This document shows, in pieces, positions 1 to 9,125 of a stretch of DNA of 64,000 nucleotides; positions within the stretch are counted from its first letter, which is position 1, and every line of letters begins with the position of its first letter. Below the pieces are notes generated by a model, which did not search any database, was not told the DNA's origin, and saw only the letters and a program-made list of their open reading frames with translations. Made by a program: the position numbers and the translations under genes. This stretch comes from JBBSAT01 sp044223665 (lineage in GTDB: Bacteria; Myxococcota_A; Polyangia; Polyangiales; Sandaracinaceae), in the NCBI GenBank assembly GCA_044223665.1, contig JBGALT010000021.1:6177-70176 (forward strand), written 5' to 3'.

Positions 1-2
1 AC

Positions 3-2390
3 GGCGACGTCTCCGAGACCGACATCGAGAACGGCACCGTGGTGCAGGATTGGCTCGACCGCCAGGACGCGTCGGCCGCCGCGCACGACACGTCGCCGAC
101 GAGCTCGTCGCACGCGGTGCCGATCGATCCGGCGCACCTCGAGGAGATCACGGACGGCATGGACTTCAGCTGGGCGCGCGACGTTCGCACCGACGCGCAG
201 CGCGTCCCGCCGCAGACGCTGCCCCAGCTGCTCGACGCGCAGCGCAGCTCGCACGCGCGGCTCTACGAGGCGGGCGCGTTCGGTAGCCCGCTTCGCTCGG
301 CGCGCGCCACCTCGCTCTACGGCTCGGAGATCGAGCGCGCGCTGACGACCCCCGAGATGCTGATGGCCGCCGGGCTCGACCCGTCGACGCAGGTCTCGGA
401 GGACGTCCTCGAGCGCGCCTCGCCCCTGCGCGGCATGAGCGCGAACCACCTCGCGCAGCTCCGCCAGCTGCGGGACCAGATCCAGCAGCACGGCTGCATG
501 CTCGACGCGGAGTTCGCCGAGGACGGCGTGCTCGGTCTGGCCCGTGCGATCGTCGACGCGGCGCACGGGAGCCACACGATCGAGTGGTACGGCGTCGCCT
601 ACCGGATCTCCGACGACGCCGGCAACATCGACTACGAGCTCGTGCGCACGATGCTGCGCCATCCGATCTTCGAGGCCGTGACGGCGCACGAGGTCGGCCA
701 CACGATCGGCCTGCGCCACAACTTCTCGGGCAGCTACGACGCGCTGAACTACATGCCGACGTACTGGACGCTGCGCAACGACGGCACGATGGCGCCTCGC
801 CTCTGGGATCCGGAGTCGCCCGCCGAGACCGCCGGCCGCATCCGCGAGTACCAGTACTCGACCGTGATGGACTACGGCCAGAACTTCATCTCGACCGACT
901 CGCAGCACATCGGTCACTACGACCGCGCCGCGATCAAGATGGGCTACGGCGACCTCGTCGAGGTCTTCGCGGACGCGGCCATGCCCAACGACGTCGCGTT
1001 CTGGGCGGCGATCCAGCAGTACGGCTGGAGCATCGGCCTTCGCGAGAGCACGTTCACCACGGGTGTCCCGACCGCCTACGAGTACACGGACTGGCCGACG
1101 GTGCTGGGCGGCATCGACTCGATCCAGAACCGCGTCGACGTGCCCTACACGTCGCTCGGGCAGAACGCCTACCTGCGCTCGCAGGACATCGACCTGCCGC
1201 TGGCCGACCGTCAGGGCCGCATCGCCGTTCCGTACATGTTCTGCTCCGACGAGCAGGCGGACCTCGGGCCGGACTGCCTCCGGTACGACGCCGGCGCCGA
1301 TCCGTACGAGACGCTCCAGTCGATCGCGGACACGTACTGGAACTACTACCCGTTCACGAACTTCCGGCGGCAGCGCATCGGCTTCGAGCCGGAGAGCGTC
1401 GTCTCCCGGGTCCACGATCGCTGGTTCGAGAAGCTGCAGAACGGCAACTCGATCTACGCGCTCGACCGCTCCTTCTACGAGGACATCTTCGGCTCGACCA
1501 TTCCGGCCTCGTTCTGGACCGGCCAGCACGGCATGGGCGCGTGGACGGCGGCGGTCGCGACGTCGTACGGCCTGCTCACGCGCGTCGTCACGGCCCCGAC
1601 GCCCGACACCTACGCGCGCCGGATCACCGCCGACGGGACCGAGGTCTGGTCGACCGGCGGCAGCGGTGCGGGCACTCACCGCATCAACGCCTTCGATGGC
1701 CGCTACATCGACACGACGTGGAACTTCGACGACGGCTACTACTGGTTCGATCAGATCCAGCGCGTCGGCTACTTCTACGACAAGGTCGTGGCGCTCGAGG
1801 TCCTCACCGACCCCGAGACGCACTTCATCGGTCGCGACACGGACGCCGACATCCGCCGCTACCAGATCAACTTCGGCAGCACCTTCGGCCCGGCGATGAC
1901 GAGCTTCTTCCGCGGCACGATGGGCGAGGACTGGGCGACGATCGGCCCGCGCTTCGACGGCGGCTTCGAGGTCGTCTACCCGACGCCGGCCGAGCTGGCG
2001 GCGGGCGGCCCCGGTGGCACGCCGATCGATCCGGGCGTGGGCTTCTCGATCGAGCTCTACGCGACGGTCCTCGGCATGGCGTACATCCCGCAGACCTACG
2101 ACCAGGACTTCCTCAACCGCTCGCGCATCTGGGTGGAGGGCGCGTCCGAAGGCGTCGTGATCGCGCCGGGCCACACGGTCATCGACTTCGTCGACGACGT
2201 CAGCGGCCTGACCTACCACGCCGTGAGCTACCCCGCGGGCGGTCGCGAGACCGGCGTGGGCGCACAGATGCTGCTCCACGCCCAGCGGCTACAGACGCGC
2301 GGCGGCGGACAGCCGCTCCGCCGCTTCATCGACAACATCGACATCGTGCGTCGCCTGACCGCGCTGCTCGGCGCGGGCGCGCAGCCCTGA
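3..2390 (+). CDS. Zincin-type metalloprotease (DUF4953/DUF5117-like), 5' end missing
   Basis: This is the C-terminal part of a large secreted zinc metalloprotease; the reading frame is open to the window edge, so the start lies upstream and the GTG codons near position 39 are probably internal. The zinc site HEVGHTIGLRHNF is encoded at nt 687-725 (His, Glu, His and the GLRH that supplies the third ligand), followed by STVMDYGQNF (about nt 859-888), which fits the Met-turn of metzincin-like enzymes. HExxHxxGLRHN plus S(V/T)MDY is the signature of the bacterial DUF4953 zinc-dependent metalloprotease family. The remaining 500 residues are rich in Tyr, Trp and Asp as in an extracellular domain. 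No membrane anchor or sorting tail is seen at the C-terminus. The signal peptide, if any, is outside the window. Confidence 0.88.
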   Translation, partial: GDVSETDIENGTVVQDWLDRQDASAAAHDTSPTSSSHAVPIDPAHLEEITDGMDFSWARDVRTDAQRVPPQTLPQLLDAQRSSHARLYEAGAFGSPLRSARATSLYGSEIERALTTPEMLMAAGLDPSTQVSEDVLERASPLRGMSANHLAQLRQLRDQIQQHGCMLDAEFAEDGVLGLARAIVDAAHGSHTIEWYGVAYRISDDAGNIDYELVRTMLRHPIFEAVTAHEVGHTIGLRHNFSGSYDALNYMPTYWTLRNDGTMAPRLWDPESPAETAGRIREYQYSTVMDYGQNFISTDSQHIGHYDRAAIKMGYGDLVEVFADAAMPNDVAFWAAIQQYGWSIGLRESTFTTGVPTAYEYTDWPTVLGGIDSIQNRVDVPYTSLGQNAYLRSQDIDLPLADRQGRIAVPYMFCSDEQADLGPDCLRYDAGADPYETLQSIADTYWNYYPFTNFRRQRIGFEPESVVSRVHDRWFEKLQNGNSIYALDRSFYEDIFGSTIPASFWTGQHGMGAWTAAVATSYGLLTRVVTAPTPDTYARRITADGTEVWSTGGSGAGTHRINAFDGRYIDTTWNFDDGYYWFDQIQRVGYFYDKVVALEVLTDPETHFIGRDTDADIRRYQINFGSTFGPAMTSFFRGTMGEDWATIGPRFDGGFEVVYPTPAELAAGGPGGTPIDPGVGFSIELYATVLGMAYIPQTYDQDFLNRSRIWVEGASEGVVIAPGHTVIDFVDDVSGLTYHAVSYPAGGRETGVGAQMLLHAQRLQTRGGGQPLRRFIDNIDIVRRLTALLGAGAQP

Positions 2391-2513
2391 GCAACGAGTG
2401 CTCGTTCCGGAGCCTCCGGACGGAAGCGGCGCAGCCGCGGACGGAAGGAGGCGCAGGAGCGAGCCGAAGGTCAGCCCTGAGCAACGAGTGCTCGTTCCGG
2501 GCGAGCCCATCGA
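2382..2513. repeat. Degenerate copies (A and A2) of a dispersed palindromic repeat after the protease stop codon
   Basis: A 29-base segment occurs twice as a direct repeat, at 2382-2410 and 2472-2500; the first copy overlaps the stop codon of the metalloprotease. From 2391 to about 2468 the sequence aligns along its length with the 82-base elements at 25547-25628 (reverse complement) and 36128-36209: it shares the GAGTGCTCG start, two CGGACGG blocks and the GAGCGAGCC-GA end. At 2481-2513 a second copy has the left end joined directly to the right end, as if the middle was deleted. The family assignment is by eye. Confidence 0.7.
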
Positions 2514-2534
2514 GCGTCGATCCTCGTGAATGCA

Positions 2535-2565
2535 GAAAGCCCCGGCTCGTCGAGCCGGGGCTTTC
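2535..2565. terminator. Bidirectional intrinsic terminator
   Basis: A perfect 15-base inverted repeat (GAAAGCCCCGGCTCG and its complement, separated by one T at 2550) forms a GC-rich hairpin with A-rich and T-rich flanks in both directions. It sits between the convergent protease (stop 2390) and biotin carboxylase (stop 2602), so it can end transcription from both sides. Confidence 0.88.
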
Positions 2566-2601
2566 GTCGTCGTGCGCCTCGCGGAGCCGAGGACGGGCGC
2601 T

Positions 2602-4116
2602 TCAGAGCCGCGAGAGGCCGCCGAGGCGCCAGGGCGTCATGCCGACACCGCCGCCGCCGCTCATCGCGCGCTGCGCCGCTTCGCGGGCGGCGCGATCGTC
2701 CTCGGCAGCGCGGGCGATCGCCGCGCCGATCGCCATCGCGTCGGCGGCCTCGCCCGCGGTGCCGGAGGTGAGGAGCACGCTCTCGTGCCGGCCGATGTAG
2801 CCGGTGTCGTAGTGACCGGCGACGAAGTCGGGCTCGTTCATCAGCGCGAGATGGAACGGCAAGTTCGTACGGATGCCCAGCGCCACGTACTCCGAGAGCG
2901 CTCGCTTCATCCGCGCGATCGCGAGCGCGCGCGTCGGCGCCCAGACGCAGAGCTTGCTCACGAGCGGGTCGTAGTAGCTCGGGATCTCGCAGCCCTGGTA
3001 GGCACAGGAGTCGTCGCGCACGCCCGGGCCCGATGGCGTCCGGAGCACCTCGATGCGGCCCGGGCTCGGAAGGAACCCGGTGGCCGGGTCCTCCGCGTAG
3101 ATGCGGCACTGGATCGCGTGTCCGCGCTGATGCAGGTCGGCCTGCGTGTAGCCGAGCGGCTCACCCCACGCGATGCGCACCTGCTCGCGCACGAGATCGA
3201 GGCCGGTGACGAGCTCGGTCACCGTGTGCTCGACCTGCAGGCGCGTGTTCATCTCGAGGAAGTAGAACGAGCCGTCGGGCGCGAGCAGGAACTCGACCGT
3301 GCCGGCGCTGTGGTAGCCGACCGCTTTCGCGGCCCGCACCGCGACCTCGCCCATCTTCGCGATCAGCTCCGGCGTCCGGACCGGGGAGGGCGTCGGCGTC
3401 TCCTCGACGACCTTCTGGTTGCGCCGCTGCACCGAGCAGTCGCGCTCGAAGAGGTGAACGACGTTGCCGTGCTTGTCGCCGAGCACCTGGATCTCGACGT
3501 GCCGGGCCGAGACGATCGCCTTCTCGAGGTAGACGTAGTCGTCGGAGAACGCGTTCTTCGCCTCGCTCTTCGCACGGTCGTAGGCGGCGCGTAGCTCGCT
3601 CGGCTGCGTCACGAAGCGCATGCCCTTGCCGCCGCCGCCGCCCGCCGCCTTGAGCATGACGGGGTAGCCCACCTTCTCGGCCGCCGCGGCGAGCGCGTCG
3701 AAGTCGCCCGCGTTCGCGCCCGGCACCACCGGCACGTTGGCGGCGATCATCCGCTCGCGCGCCGAGGTCTTGTAGCCCATCGCGTCCATCGCCGACGCGT
3801 CGGGCCCGATGAACGTGATGCCGGCCTCGGCGCAGGCGCGCGGCAGCTCGGACTTCTCGCTGAGGAAGCCGTAGCCCGGATGGATCGCCTCCGCGCCCGT
3901 GCGCTTGCACGCGTCGATGATCTTGCTCGTGACGAGGTAGCTCTCGCGGCTGGGCGAAGGGCCGATCGGCACGGCTTCGTCGGCCATCCGCACGTGGAGG
4001 GCGTCGCGATCGGCGTCGGAGTACACGGCGACCGACGCGATGCCCATCTCGCGCAGCGTGCGGAGGATGCGGACCGCGATCTCGCCACGGTTGGCGACCA
4101 GGACCTTCTTGAACAT
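2602..4116 (-). CDS. accC: Biotin carboxylase subunit of an acyl-CoA carboxylase
   Basis: The 504-residue protein carries out ATP-dependent carboxylation of biotin on a carrier protein, the first half-reaction of acetyl- or propionyl-CoA carboxylase. It begins MFKKVLVANRGEIAVRI, the classic biotin carboxylase N-terminus, has the ATP-grasp glycine loop KAAGGGGGKGM (about residue 160) and the EMNTRLQVEHTVTE active-site block (about residue 290). The length exceeds the roughly 450 residues of E. coli AccC by a C-terminal tail rich in Ala and Gly ending GMTPWRLGGLSRL. No biotin-carrier or carboxyltransferase gene is adjacent, so whether the complex uses acetyl-CoA or another acyl-CoA is open. The start is the ATG of MFKK; the frame runs further upstream but reads through the HTTM gene out of frame. 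It lies 32 bases after the HTTM gene and may be the last gene of that transcript. Confidence 0.95.
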   Translation of the reverse strand: MFKKVLVANRGEIAVRILRTLREMGIASVAVYSDADRDALHVRMADEAVPIGPSPSRESYLVTSKIIDACKRTGAEAIHPGYGFLSEKSELPRACAEAGITFIGPDASAMDAMGYKTSARERMIAANVPVVPGANAGDFDALAAAAEKVGYPVMLKAAGGGGGKGMRFVTQPSELRAAYDRAKSEAKNAFSDDYVYLEKAIVSARHVEIQVLGDKHGNVVHLFERDCSVQRRNQKVVEETPTPSPVRTPELIAKMGEVAVRAAKAVGYHSAGTVEFLLAPDGSFYFLEMNTRLQVEHTVTELVTGLDLVREQVRIAWGEPLGYTQADLHQRGHAIQCRIYAEDPATGFLPSPGRIEVLRTPSGPGVRDDSCAYQGCEIPSYYDPLVSKLCVWAPTRALAIARMKRALSEYVALGIRTNLPFHLALMNEPDFVAGHYDTGYIGRHESVLLTSGTAGEAADAMAIGAAIARAAEDDRAAREAAQRAMSGGGGVGMTPWRLGGLSRL

Positions 4117-4148
4117 CGCGCGGATGATGCGTTCCGGCGCCCGCCCGA

Positions 4149-5489
4149 TCAATCGATTCCGCGCGGGTCGTCCTCGGTGAGGACCCAGTCGAAGCCGAAG
4201 ATGGAGTCCTCGCGCGCCGCGAGGTCGACCGAGGGGTCGACGAGACGTCGTCGGCGGTGGCCGTTGGTCGAGACCCACGCGTCGACGAACACACGCACGG
4301 GCTGGCCCTCTGCCGCGTATCGATCGCGCAGATGATGGGCGTACTGGAGGATGAGGTCGGGCTGCGTCGCCATCATGCGGCGCTGGAAGGGCGTGAGGTC
4401 GTCCGGCGTCGCGTCGCGCTGGCGCCCGTCCGAGGTCTCGACGCGGTACGTGATCGAGCCCTGACGCTCGACGATCATCACGAGCCACCCCCAGCGGAAG
4501 CCTTCTTCGGTGTAGAGGACGTTGCCCCGGTAGAGGAAGTGGCGCAGCGGGAGGGCCGTCTGGATCACCAGCCAGAGCGCGAGCAGCGCGGTCCACGCGG
4601 GCGAGAGCGGGACGCGTCCGGGCGTCGCCGGCACCGTCGCCCTGCGTCGCGAGAGGCGCAGCGGCCAGTCGGGCGCGAAGAAGATGGGCGTCAGCCCGAT
4701 CATCACCCACGGGAACATCCCGATCGGGAAGAGCAGCCCGGTCACCACGTGGAACACGACCACGGCTGCGTAGGCGAAGGGCCGCGTACGCGCGACGGAG
4801 AGCCAGATCGGAATCGTCAGGTCGAAGACGGCGCCGGCCCAGCTCATCGCGAAGGCGAGCCAGGGCGCGGCGAGCCAGGGCCCGACGAGCGGGAAGTCGG
4901 TCTGCGTGAGCAGCCACGTGCGGAGGGGCTCGGCGTGGAAGAGCCAGTCGGAGCCCAGCTTCGCGACGCCGGCGAAGAAGTACACGATCCCCAGCTGCGC
5001 ACGAAAGACGAGCACGGCCGCGCGCGGAACGGTCTCCGGCAGGGGCTGCCCGCGCCGGCGCGCGAGCCACGCGTCCACGCTCGCCACGTTGGCCGCCGGC
5101 GTGGCCGCGAGCAGGATGCCGACGAGCGTGATCGCGTAGTAGTGGTTGAGGTAGGTCGTGACGTCGAGCAGCTCCACGTAGCCGAAGAGCACGACGAACG
5201 CGATCGACGAGATGCGATGGAACGCGCCGAGCGCCATCGCGAGCGCCGCGACCCCGAGCAGCACGAAGTGGGCGTACAAGAGCGGCGCGGGCCACGGATG
5301 CACCCACGAGAAGCCGTAGTACGTGAAGTGGAAGGGCGGCGCGACGTAGAGCGAGTCGATCCATCCGAGCGCTGCGAAGCGGAGCGTCGCGATCAGCATC
5401 ACGAGGCCGAAGCCGATGCGGAGCGCCGCCAGCGAGTGCGCGGGCACCCGCCCGCCGAGCCACTCTCGCGCACGCTCGACCGTCGGCAC
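4149..5489 (-). CDS. HTTM-domain (vitamin K-dependent gamma-carboxylase-like) membrane protein
   Basis: This 446-residue integral membrane protein has about eight hydrophobic segments and a C-terminal soluble part. The block YFFAGVAKLGSDW (about residues 185-197) matches the region of vertebrate gamma-glutamyl carboxylase that carries its catalytic lysine, which places it in the HTTM/VKGC family. The bacterial members have no settled reaction. The start is a GTG 8 bases after the TonB-receptor stop, preceded by GAGAGGG, so it is clearly cotranscribed with the receptor and the imelysin. Imelysin-HTTM pairing is known from iron-related loci, so a role in iron acquisition or in modifying an imported compound is inferred, not shown. 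Confidence 0.85.
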   Translation of the reverse strand: MPTVERAREWLGGRVPAHSLAALRIGFGLVMLIATLRFAALGWIDSLYVAPPFHFTYYGFSWVHPWPAPLLYAHFVLLGVAALAMALGAFHRISSIAFVVLFGYVELLDVTTYLNHYYAITLVGILLAATPAANVASVDAWLARRRGQPLPETVPRAAVLVFRAQLGIVYFFAGVAKLGSDWLFHAEPLRTWLLTQTDFPLVGPWLAAPWLAFAMSWAGAVFDLTIPIWLSVARTRPFAYAAVVVFHVVTGLLFPIGMFPWVMIGLTPIFFAPDWPLRLSRRRATVPATPGRVPLSPAWTALLALWLVIQTALPLRHFLYRGNVLYTEEGFRWGWLVMIVERQGSITYRVETSDGRQRDATPDDLTPFQRRMMATQPDLILQYAHHLRDRYAAEGQPVRVFVDAWVSTNGHRRRRLVDPSVDLAAREDSIFGFDWVLTEDDPRGID

Positions 5490-5497
5490 GCGCCCTC

Positions 5498-7828
5498 TCA
5501 GTACCGGATCCGGATGCCGCCGAAGATCTGCCGCGTCATGCCGGGGTTGATGCCCGCCGGCGCGCGGCTCGACACGTAGTGCGTGTCGAGCAGGTTGCGC
5601 ACGTCGACGTAGAACGTGAGGCCCCAGTCCGCGTAGGTGTACGCGAGGCGGCCGTTCACGACGGCGCGCGCCGGGATGACGCCCGTCACGCCGTCGAGCG
5701 TGGACTCGACGGTGTTCGATGCGTCGGCGAACTGCGAGCTCACGTAGTCGACGCTCGCCTGCGCCTCGATGCCGATGGGGTGGGCGAAGTCGATGCGGGC
5801 CGACACGGTGTGCTCGGGCACGTAGGGGATGACGTTGCCCGAGAGCGTTCGGCCCGCGGCGTCACGGACGTAGCCGGAGCCGAAGTGCGCGCTCGCGTAC
5901 GTGTACGAGACCGTGAGCGGCAGATGCCAGTCGAGGCCGGCGGCGGCGATCGGATCGAGCTCGAGGCGGGCCTCGACGCCGTACATTCTCTGTTGCCCCG
6001 CGGTGGAGAGCCCGCCGGCGGCGGTCGTGCTCGCCTCGGTCGGCATCAGCACGGCGGTCTCGTAGTCGATGGCGAAGGCGCTCGTCTCGTAGTCGAGCCA
6101 GCTGCCGACGGTGCCGCGGGCGCCGAGCTCGTAGTTCCACGAGTACTCCGCGGCGAGCTGCACGTCACGCCCCGTGCCGAGGATCGAGTCGCGCACGCCG
6201 GGCGGCACGTAGCCGCGGTGCACGCCGCCGAACACGGAGAGCTCGTCCTCGTTCGTCAGGCGCACGACGCCGCTCACGCCGGGCAGAGGCGCCACGCTGG
6301 AGCCTGCCGAGAGCGTGGGCGTCGTGAGCACGAGACCGGACTGCGGCAGGTACGATCCGTCGGGGGCGACGCCGCCCGGCTGCAGCTGCACCGTCTGCGT
6401 CGCGCTCGTGATCATCGTCTCCACGCGCAGGCCGGGCGCGATCTCGAGGTGACGATCGAAGAATTCGAAGGTCGGGCGGACGTAGCCGGCGACGGCGAAG
6501 ACGTCGCGCACCTGCGCGTTGAGCGTCGTGCCGCTGCGCGCATCCGGGCTCGCGCCGAGCAAGTCCGTGTCGCGACCACGCTCGTAGTGCACGCGGAGGC
6601 CGCCCGTGATCTCACCCCGCATCCAGCCCACGTCGTAGTGACCCGTCACGCGCGGCTCGAGGCCCGTCACGAGGTACTCGCGCAGACGCCCCACGTTCGT
6701 GCGCAGGAAGTACACGGCCGAGCCGTCGCTGGGTGCGCGCATCGTCGGATCGCTCGGGTCGAGGGTGAATCCCGCGCCGTTCACGATGCGCTCGACGGGC
6801 GCGCCGCGGACCTCGCCGCGGTCGAAGTCCTGACGCCACCAGTCGCGCGTCGTGAGGCTGAAGTACGCCGTGGTCGAGAGCGTGGTGTCCTCGCTCAGCG
6901 CGACCTGGTGGGTGATCTGCGTGGCGCCGCGGCGGATCGGGAAGCGATCGTGCCGCGCGTAGTTGTCGAGCAGGCCGTTGTCGAACTGGATCTGCGTCAG
7001 ACCCACGTTCGTGCTGGTGGAGCTCTCGTCGTAGAACTGCAGCTTGAGGCGCAGCTCGCCCGCGTCGTGCAGATCGATCGCGAAGCGCGCCATCGTGTCG
7101 AGGCGGTTCAGATCGAGGTGCCGCGGGCCGTCGAAGTGCTGGTACATCGCGGTGACGAGCACGCCGAGATCGCCGATCGTGTCGCCGGCGCTCGCGAAGC
7201 CGTACCCGTAGCCGTCGGTGCCGATGCGCGCATCGCCGACGAGCGTCAGCTCGGCAGGGGGCGCGAGCGTCACGAAGTTGAGCACCGCGCCGATCGTGCG
7301 CGGCCCGTAGAGCAGCATCGCCGCGCCGTGGACGAGCTCCACGCTCCGGTAGCGCTCGACGGCCGGCGCCACGTAGAGCTCGGGGTAGTCGTAGGGCATC
7401 ATCGCGATGGGGACGCCGTCCTCCATCACGAGCACGTTGCGGCTGCGGTCCGAGTAGAGGCCGCGGAAGCCGATGTTCGGACGTAGGCCCACGCCCTCCT
7501 CGTCACGCACGGTCACGCCCGGGGCCCTCCGCACGACCTCGACGATGCTCAGCGGCTGCTGCCGTCGCAGGTCGGCTTCGTCGTAGGTCGTCGAGGCATC
7601 GGGTGTGCTGTCGGGATCGGGGATGCGCGCGCCGATCACGAGAACGTCGGTCGCGATGAGATCGTCCTCGTCCGACGCGTACTCGTCGTCGAGCGCGCCG
7701 CTCGCGTCGGCCTCTTCCTCGCCGGAGGTCGGAGGCGCCGACTGCCCGAGGGCGGGCGACGCCATCGCGAGCCACCAGCAGCAGCCGATCGCGATCCGCG
7801 TCGCGCCGGCGTGACGACGAGCGCGCAT
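5498..7828 (-). CDS. TonB-dependent outer-membrane receptor, FecA-like
   Basis: The 776-residue protein starts with a signal peptide (MRARRHAGATRIAIGCCWWLA then ASPALGQ), an acidic linker, and a TonB-box-like stretch before ATDVLVIGAR. The plug domain contains GLRPNIGFRGLYSDRS, LVMEDGVPIAMMPY and ELVHGAAMLLYGP, which fit the FecA/ferric-citrate type of receptor plug. The 22-strand barrel ends in the aromatic residue of FGGIRIRY, the usual recognition signal for outer-membrane insertion. The ATG at 7828 lies one base after the imelysin stop codon, so the two are translationally linked; an extended frame upstream overlaps the imelysin gene and is rejected. The substrate, inferred from context, is an iron chelate. 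Confidence 0.93.
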   Translation of the reverse strand: MRARRHAGATRIAIGCCWWLAMASPALGQSAPPTSGEEEADASGALDDEYASDEDDLIATDVLVIGARIPDPDSTPDASTTYDEADLRRQQPLSIVEVVRRAPGVTVRDEEGVGLRPNIGFRGLYSDRSRNVLVMEDGVPIAMMPYDYPELYVAPAVERYRSVELVHGAAMLLYGPRTIGAVLNFVTLAPPAELTLVGDARIGTDGYGYGFASAGDTIGDLGVLVTAMYQHFDGPRHLDLNRLDTMARFAIDLHDAGELRLKLQFYDESSTSTNVGLTQIQFDNGLLDNYARHDRFPIRRGATQITHQVALSEDTTLSTTAYFSLTTRDWWRQDFDRGEVRGAPVERIVNGAGFTLDPSDPTMRAPSDGSAVYFLRTNVGRLREYLVTGLEPRVTGHYDVGWMRGEITGGLRVHYERGRDTDLLGASPDARSGTTLNAQVRDVFAVAGYVRPTFEFFDRHLEIAPGLRVETMITSATQTVQLQPGGVAPDGSYLPQSGLVLTTPTLSAGSSVAPLPGVSGVVRLTNEDELSVFGGVHRGYVPPGVRDSILGTGRDVQLAAEYSWNYELGARGTVGSWLDYETSAFAIDYETAVLMPTEASTTAAGGLSTAGQQRMYGVEARLELDPIAAAGLDWHLPLTVSYTYASAHFGSGYVRDAAGRTLSGNVIPYVPEHTVSARIDFAHPIGIEAQASVDYVSSQFADASNTVESTLDGVTGVIPARAVVNGRLAYTYADWGLTFYVDVRNLLDTHYVSSRAPAGINPGMTRQIFGGIRIRY

Positions 7829-7829
7829 C

Positions 7830-9020
7830 TCAGTCGCCGTCGGCGGCGCTCGTGATGCTGAGGCCCAGGGTCGACGCCACGTCGCCTGCGAGCTCGCGCT
7901 CGAGCAAGCCGAGCGCGTCGTAGGCGGCGTTGCCGACCGCGTGATCGCTGCCGTCGACGTAGGTCTCGAAGGGCGTCGCGAGCGGCGGGCTCTCGAGCGC
8001 CGCGAGCGCGGTGCCCGACGCATCGAAGTACTCGATCACCTCGTCGGCCAGCATCGTGTTCCGCGTGCGGAGGAAGTCGTCGGGCGAGTGCTCGGCCACG
8101 GTCCACGCATCGTGGGCGCCCTCGAGACAGGCATGCATCGAGGCGACCGACGCGTGGGCGTAGGGCGACTCGATCTCGGCGCTCGACGTCGAGCGGCCGA
8201 GCGGCCCGCCGAGGCGGTGGACCTTCGTGCTCTCGACGGCGTCGCGCACGCCGCCCACGAGCGCGCTGACCGCGGCCTGGTCGTTCGTGAAGTCGGGGTT
8301 CGTGCCGCCGGTCGTCGTGAACGTCGCGAGGTAGTTTCCCCCTGCCGGGAGCCAGGCGTCGCGGACCGCGGCGGTCTGACGGGCGAGGTGATCGGCGACG
8401 AAGGTCGCGTACTCGCAGCGGCGCGCGTCGCCGAGCGCGGCCAGCGTCATGGCGTCGTCGGCGGTGCCCGTCCAGCCCGGGTACGCGTAGAGGAGGTACT
8501 CGAGCGCGTGGAAGCCACGACTGCCACCGCCGAGCGCGTCGAGGTAGGGGCCATCGAAGTGGGCCGGTGTCGCGGCCGCGAGGTTCGCCTCGATCATCGA
8601 CTCGTTGGCGGCGGTCGTGATCGCCCCCTGGCTCGAGCCGAGATCGGCGAGGTTGAGCCGCGAGGCGGGGCCGAACTGGAAGGCCGTGGTCGTGCGCCAA
8701 GCGACGAACGCGTCGTGCCACGCGCTCCGCGCCGCCGAGAGCGAGCTCGCGTCGGGGCTCGTGCAGAGCGCACGCGTGGCGTCGTGGAGCGCGAGGCTCG
8801 CCGTCGCCGCGTCCTCGTACGCCGGCACGATGACGAGCGTGCCGGTCTCCTCGAGGAGCAGATCGCGATCGTAGGGAGGATAGGTGGGGCCGCTACAAGC
8901 GAGCGCGCCGAGCGTGCACGCGACGGCCACCCCGAAGGCCCCCGACGGGAGCGGGCGCCTCGCCCGTGCCAGCACCAGCGGAGAATGAGCAAGAGCGGAA
9001 GCGTTGCGCGGATGTCCCAT
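7830..9020 (-). CDS. Imelysin-family (peptidase M75) lipoprotein
   Basis: The 396-residue lipoprotein has an N-terminal signal ending GALAC-SGP, a slightly atypical lipobox. The central GFHALEYLLYAY block carries the GxHxxE motif of imelysin/EfeO-M75 proteins, which are iron-regulated, helical, all-alpha proteins of the periplasm or outer membrane thought to bind iron. It is the first gene of the imelysin, TonB receptor, HTTM series on the minus strand. The ATG at 9020 was chosen over an in-frame TTG at 9032 because it gives a compact signal peptide. A Fur-like sequence lies about 40-60 bases upstream (9061-9080). Confidence 0.92.
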   Translation of the reverse strand: MGHPRNASALAHSPLVLARARRPLPSGAFGVAVACTLGALACSGPTYPPYDRDLLLEETGTLVIVPAYEDAATASLALHDATRALCTSPDASSLSAARSAWHDAFVAWRTTTAFQFGPASRLNLADLGSSQGAITTAANESMIEANLAAATPAHFDGPYLDALGGGSRGFHALEYLLYAYPGWTGTADDAMTLAALGDARRCEYATFVADHLARQTAAVRDAWLPAGGNYLATFTTTGGTNPDFTNDQAAVSALVGGVRDAVESTKVHRLGGPLGRSTSSAEIESPYAHASVASMHACLEGAHDAWTVAEHSPDDFLRTRNTMLADEVIEYFDASGTALAALESPPLATPFETYVDGSDHAVGNAAYDALGLLERELAGDVASTLGLSITSAADGD

Positions 9021-9060
9021 CGATGCGTTCAACCCCGGGTGTCGGACGCTCGAGCGTCAG

Positions 9061-9080
9061 ATTGATTCTGACTCTCATTC
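9061..9080 (-). promoter_or_regulatory. Possible Fur box upstream of the imelysin operon
   Basis: Read on the minus strand the site contains AATGAGAGTCA, which differs at two positions from the AATGATAATCA core of the Fur consensus, followed by an imperfect GAATCAAT half. It is markedly more AT-rich than its surroundings and lies 41-60 bases upstream of the imelysin start, where a repressor site is expected. The match is partial. Confidence 0.45.
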
Positions 9081-9125
9081 GTCTCTCCGAGAGTTGGCCT
9101 CTATCTAGGCGCCGCGCAAGCGGGA

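Noticed and set aside
39..41. GTG at 39 as start of the metalloprotease
   Set aside because: The frame is open to the window edge and the protein would lack any signal peptide; the gene most likely starts upstream.
584..2800. A long plus-strand frame of 738 residues
   Set aside because: It is Arg/Pro-rich, overlaps the metalloprotease gene in another frame and continues through the terminator; a high-GC shadow.
2602..5463. A single 953-residue minus-strand reading frame covering the HTTM and biotin carboxylase region
   Set aside because: Only the part from the ATG at 4116 is biotin carboxylase; upstream it is Arg/Ala-rich and out of frame with the real HTTM gene, so it is not a fusion.
9020..9032. 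TTG start for the imelysin at 9032
   Set aside because: An ATG four codons later gives a better signal peptide; the TTG has no ribosome site.
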